Source: Sphagnum compactum (lineage: Eukaryota; Bryophyta; Sphagnopsida; Sphagnales). Taken from it: a DNA stretch of 64,000 nucleotides. The stretch lies in contig OZ234503.1 in assembly GCA_965153455.1 (NCBI GenBank), forward strand, positions 8,586,157-8,650,156. The letters are read 5' to 3'. This document shows positions 62,301 through 64,000 of the stretch, one piece after another. Below the pieces are notes generated by a model. It searched no databases. It saw only the letters and a list, made by a program, of their open reading frames with translations, and was not told the DNA's origin. The translations under genes and the position numbers were made by a program. Positions within the stretch are counted from its first letter, which is position 1. Every line of letters begins with the position of its first letter.

Positions 62301-64000
62301 TGAAGAACTTAATAAAATTGATTTACTAACAACATCTATGTCATTTAACGCATAATTAAAATTGTTTTTTTAATAGATAAAGAGACATACATCAATGCAC
62401 TACAAATAAAATTTAAAAAACCAAAAACAAATTTACAAAGATTATGTAAAGACATGTGAACAAATCCCTTTGGTATTCTTATTGGAAATCTTTGGCAAGC
62501 AAACACAGATGTTCAATTCATATTTGACCCTTATGCTACAACTAGTTATTATTCATCTTATCTAACAAAAATAAATAAAATAGTGACAAAAGAATTGAAA
62601 AATATAATTATTAGTTGTAATGAAAACAAAATTGAAACACATGCTTAAATTCAAAAGATGGGAAATGATTTCCTTAATGTTCAACAAATATCGACACAAC
62701 TAACTGCATATATTGTGTTGTCTATACCATTGTACCATGCATCTAGAATACTTACATTCATGAATACATCCCCATTACAAGAATGTGCATTTGTATTAGA
62801 AAATGGTTGCATCATAAAAAAACATTTCCTTTGGATTCTACAAATATGATGTGTTCGTCAATCATTGATAAATGCATCAAAAGACCTAACTATTTATCTA
62901 ACATTTCTCTCATTGAATTTGTTGCAAATTATGACATTGTAAACCTTAGGAAAAAAAGGTAAAAATCTCATATAATTCATTATGTGCATTATAATGAACA
63001 TCGAAACCCAGAAAATTATTATAAAGAACAATTATTTTTATTTATTCTTTTATTTGATAATGAACATATTCTCAAAAGTGACCATTCCACATGGAATGCG
63101 ACATATTATAACATGCATGAAATACAAATCAATTTATTAAGAAAAAAATTATATCTAATTTTGATAATAATAATGCATACACAACAAATTAGGAAAACAT
63201 AGAATCACAAGCTCTTGAATTAACAACAAAAAATGACACTAACATATGGATGGATAAATTTATTAATGCAAATATTGGTTTCTTCACAAAATATTACTGA
63301 TTGTACTTGAGTGGAACCATATAACATTTGTAATGGACATATTGTTAACCCATGTATAGGTGTCTCCACTATTTCTAATTCAACCAATATTGATGATCGA
63401 AACCCAAATTATGCCTACCCATGAATTCGATTCATTATTTCAAAAAATGAAAAATGAACAATGTCTTATATTTGATGATGTCATGTACAAAAAAAAAACA
63501 AAATCCAAATGAACCAATTCATTTGTTCATTACTGGAGGTGTTGGTAGAGGTAAAACTTTCACATTATTGCTTTTAATTCAGGCTTTGGTATGTTTTTGT
63601 AGTAAACATCCTCATTTAGACCCTCTAAAACAAAAAGATGTTCATAGCATATATTAGAAAATTATCATTTAACATTAATGGAATTACAATTCATTCAAGT
63701 TTTTTTATACCACTTAATTGTAAAAATTTACCATCATCAGGTTCAGAACAATTAGATAATTTAATTAATAAATATGACCAATTACAATTATTAGTACTAG
63801 ATGAAATTTCATTAATAGGGAAAGGAATATTAAATTTATTGATCTTCAATTAAGATTAATCAAATGTATTCACACCAAATTCTTTGGAAATCTTGATGTA
63901 ATTATCAATGGGAATTTTTATCAAGTTTAGCCAATTCGTAATGTAGGAGTTTTCAAAACTAATGGAAACAACATTGATATTTAGCTCCAAATTTTTAAAT
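59354..64000 (+). pseudogene. Decayed Helitron-class polyprotein: OTU, YNIKGNI domain, HUH Rep, PIF1 helicase
   Basis: One broken coding region on the plus strand, cut by many stops and frame changes and by the window end. In order: OTU-type cysteine protease (HGDCLFDF near 59507-59527, the nucleophile motif; HYEPITF near 59914-59934, the His region; LANYLHRPIHVW between them); Cys-rich segment CPCVCCHQLCF near 60613-60645 with LLCKSCYSFF after it; NELEERTISPHLTFVQI then YNIKGNI-NVP near 60905; HUH nuclease motif FQSRGSQHDHGLLWV near 61981-62030; helicase Walker A GGVGRGKTFT near 63535-63564 and Walker B LLVLDEISLIG near 63790-63822, then INGNFYQ near 63905. This is the domain order of a rolling-circle Helitron/Helentron. 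No element ends were found. Confidence 0.85.

Noticed and set aside
1-64000. CRISPR arrays, operons and bacterial-type signals
   Set aside because: Repeats here are microsatellites, minisatellites and eukaryotic transposons; the genes have spliceosomal introns.

Overview
The window is nuclear DNA of a land plant. Evidence: a plastid-type 2-Cys peroxiredoxin with a transit peptide, a PHOS32/34-type universal stress protein, a plant TMEM131-like gene and an At5g43822-like gene. All have GT-AG introns and sit in AT-rich, repeat-dense DNA with many microsatellites and long homopolymer tracts. The exact clade is uncertain. The repeat content and the abundance of C/G and CT/GA runs would fit a fern, another seed-free vascular plant or a gymnosperm, but nothing here proves it.

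Layout. 1-4.8 kb: AT-rich intergenic DNA. 4.98-9.39 kb (+): 2-Cys peroxiredoxin, 7 exons. 10.19-11.09 kb (-): universal stress protein, 2 exons, convergent with the peroxiredoxin, with leader/promoter DNA to about 12.35 kb. 15.60-18.85 kb (-): LSM4, 7 exons. 19-32.8 kb: AT-rich repeats, including a decayed pogo/Tc1-type transposase split by an 820-bp solo LTR (22379-23198, TSD CTTAC), a possible SINE and a minisatellite. 32.88-36.36 kb (-): TMEM131-like membrane protein, with a low-complexity leader to about 38 kb. 38.3-47.8 kb: tandem repeats and a complete 978-bp non-autonomous Helitron (43612-44589). The Helitron's empty site is preserved in a diverged repeat copy at 13.04-13.12 kb. 48.42-52.62 kb (-): At5g43822-like gene, divergent from a possible small two-exon gene at 53.15-53.45 kb (+). 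57.2-58.6 kb (+): an OB-fold-like gene remnant. 59.3-64.0 kb (+): a broken Helitron-class polyprotein that runs off the window. It reads OTU protease, Cys-rich zinc segment, a YNIKGNI-type domain, HUH Rep, PIF1-type helicase.

The housekeeping genes (plastid peroxide removal, stress, U6 snRNP/mRNA decay, secretory membrane protein) show no operon-like functional link. The most unusual material is mobile DNA: the OTU-carrying Helitron, whose architecture I associate mainly with non-plant Helitron/Helentron elements; the small Helitron with a paralogous empty site; and the nested solo LTR. All exon models were built by hand from splice sites, reading phase and remembered family motifs; no search was run.
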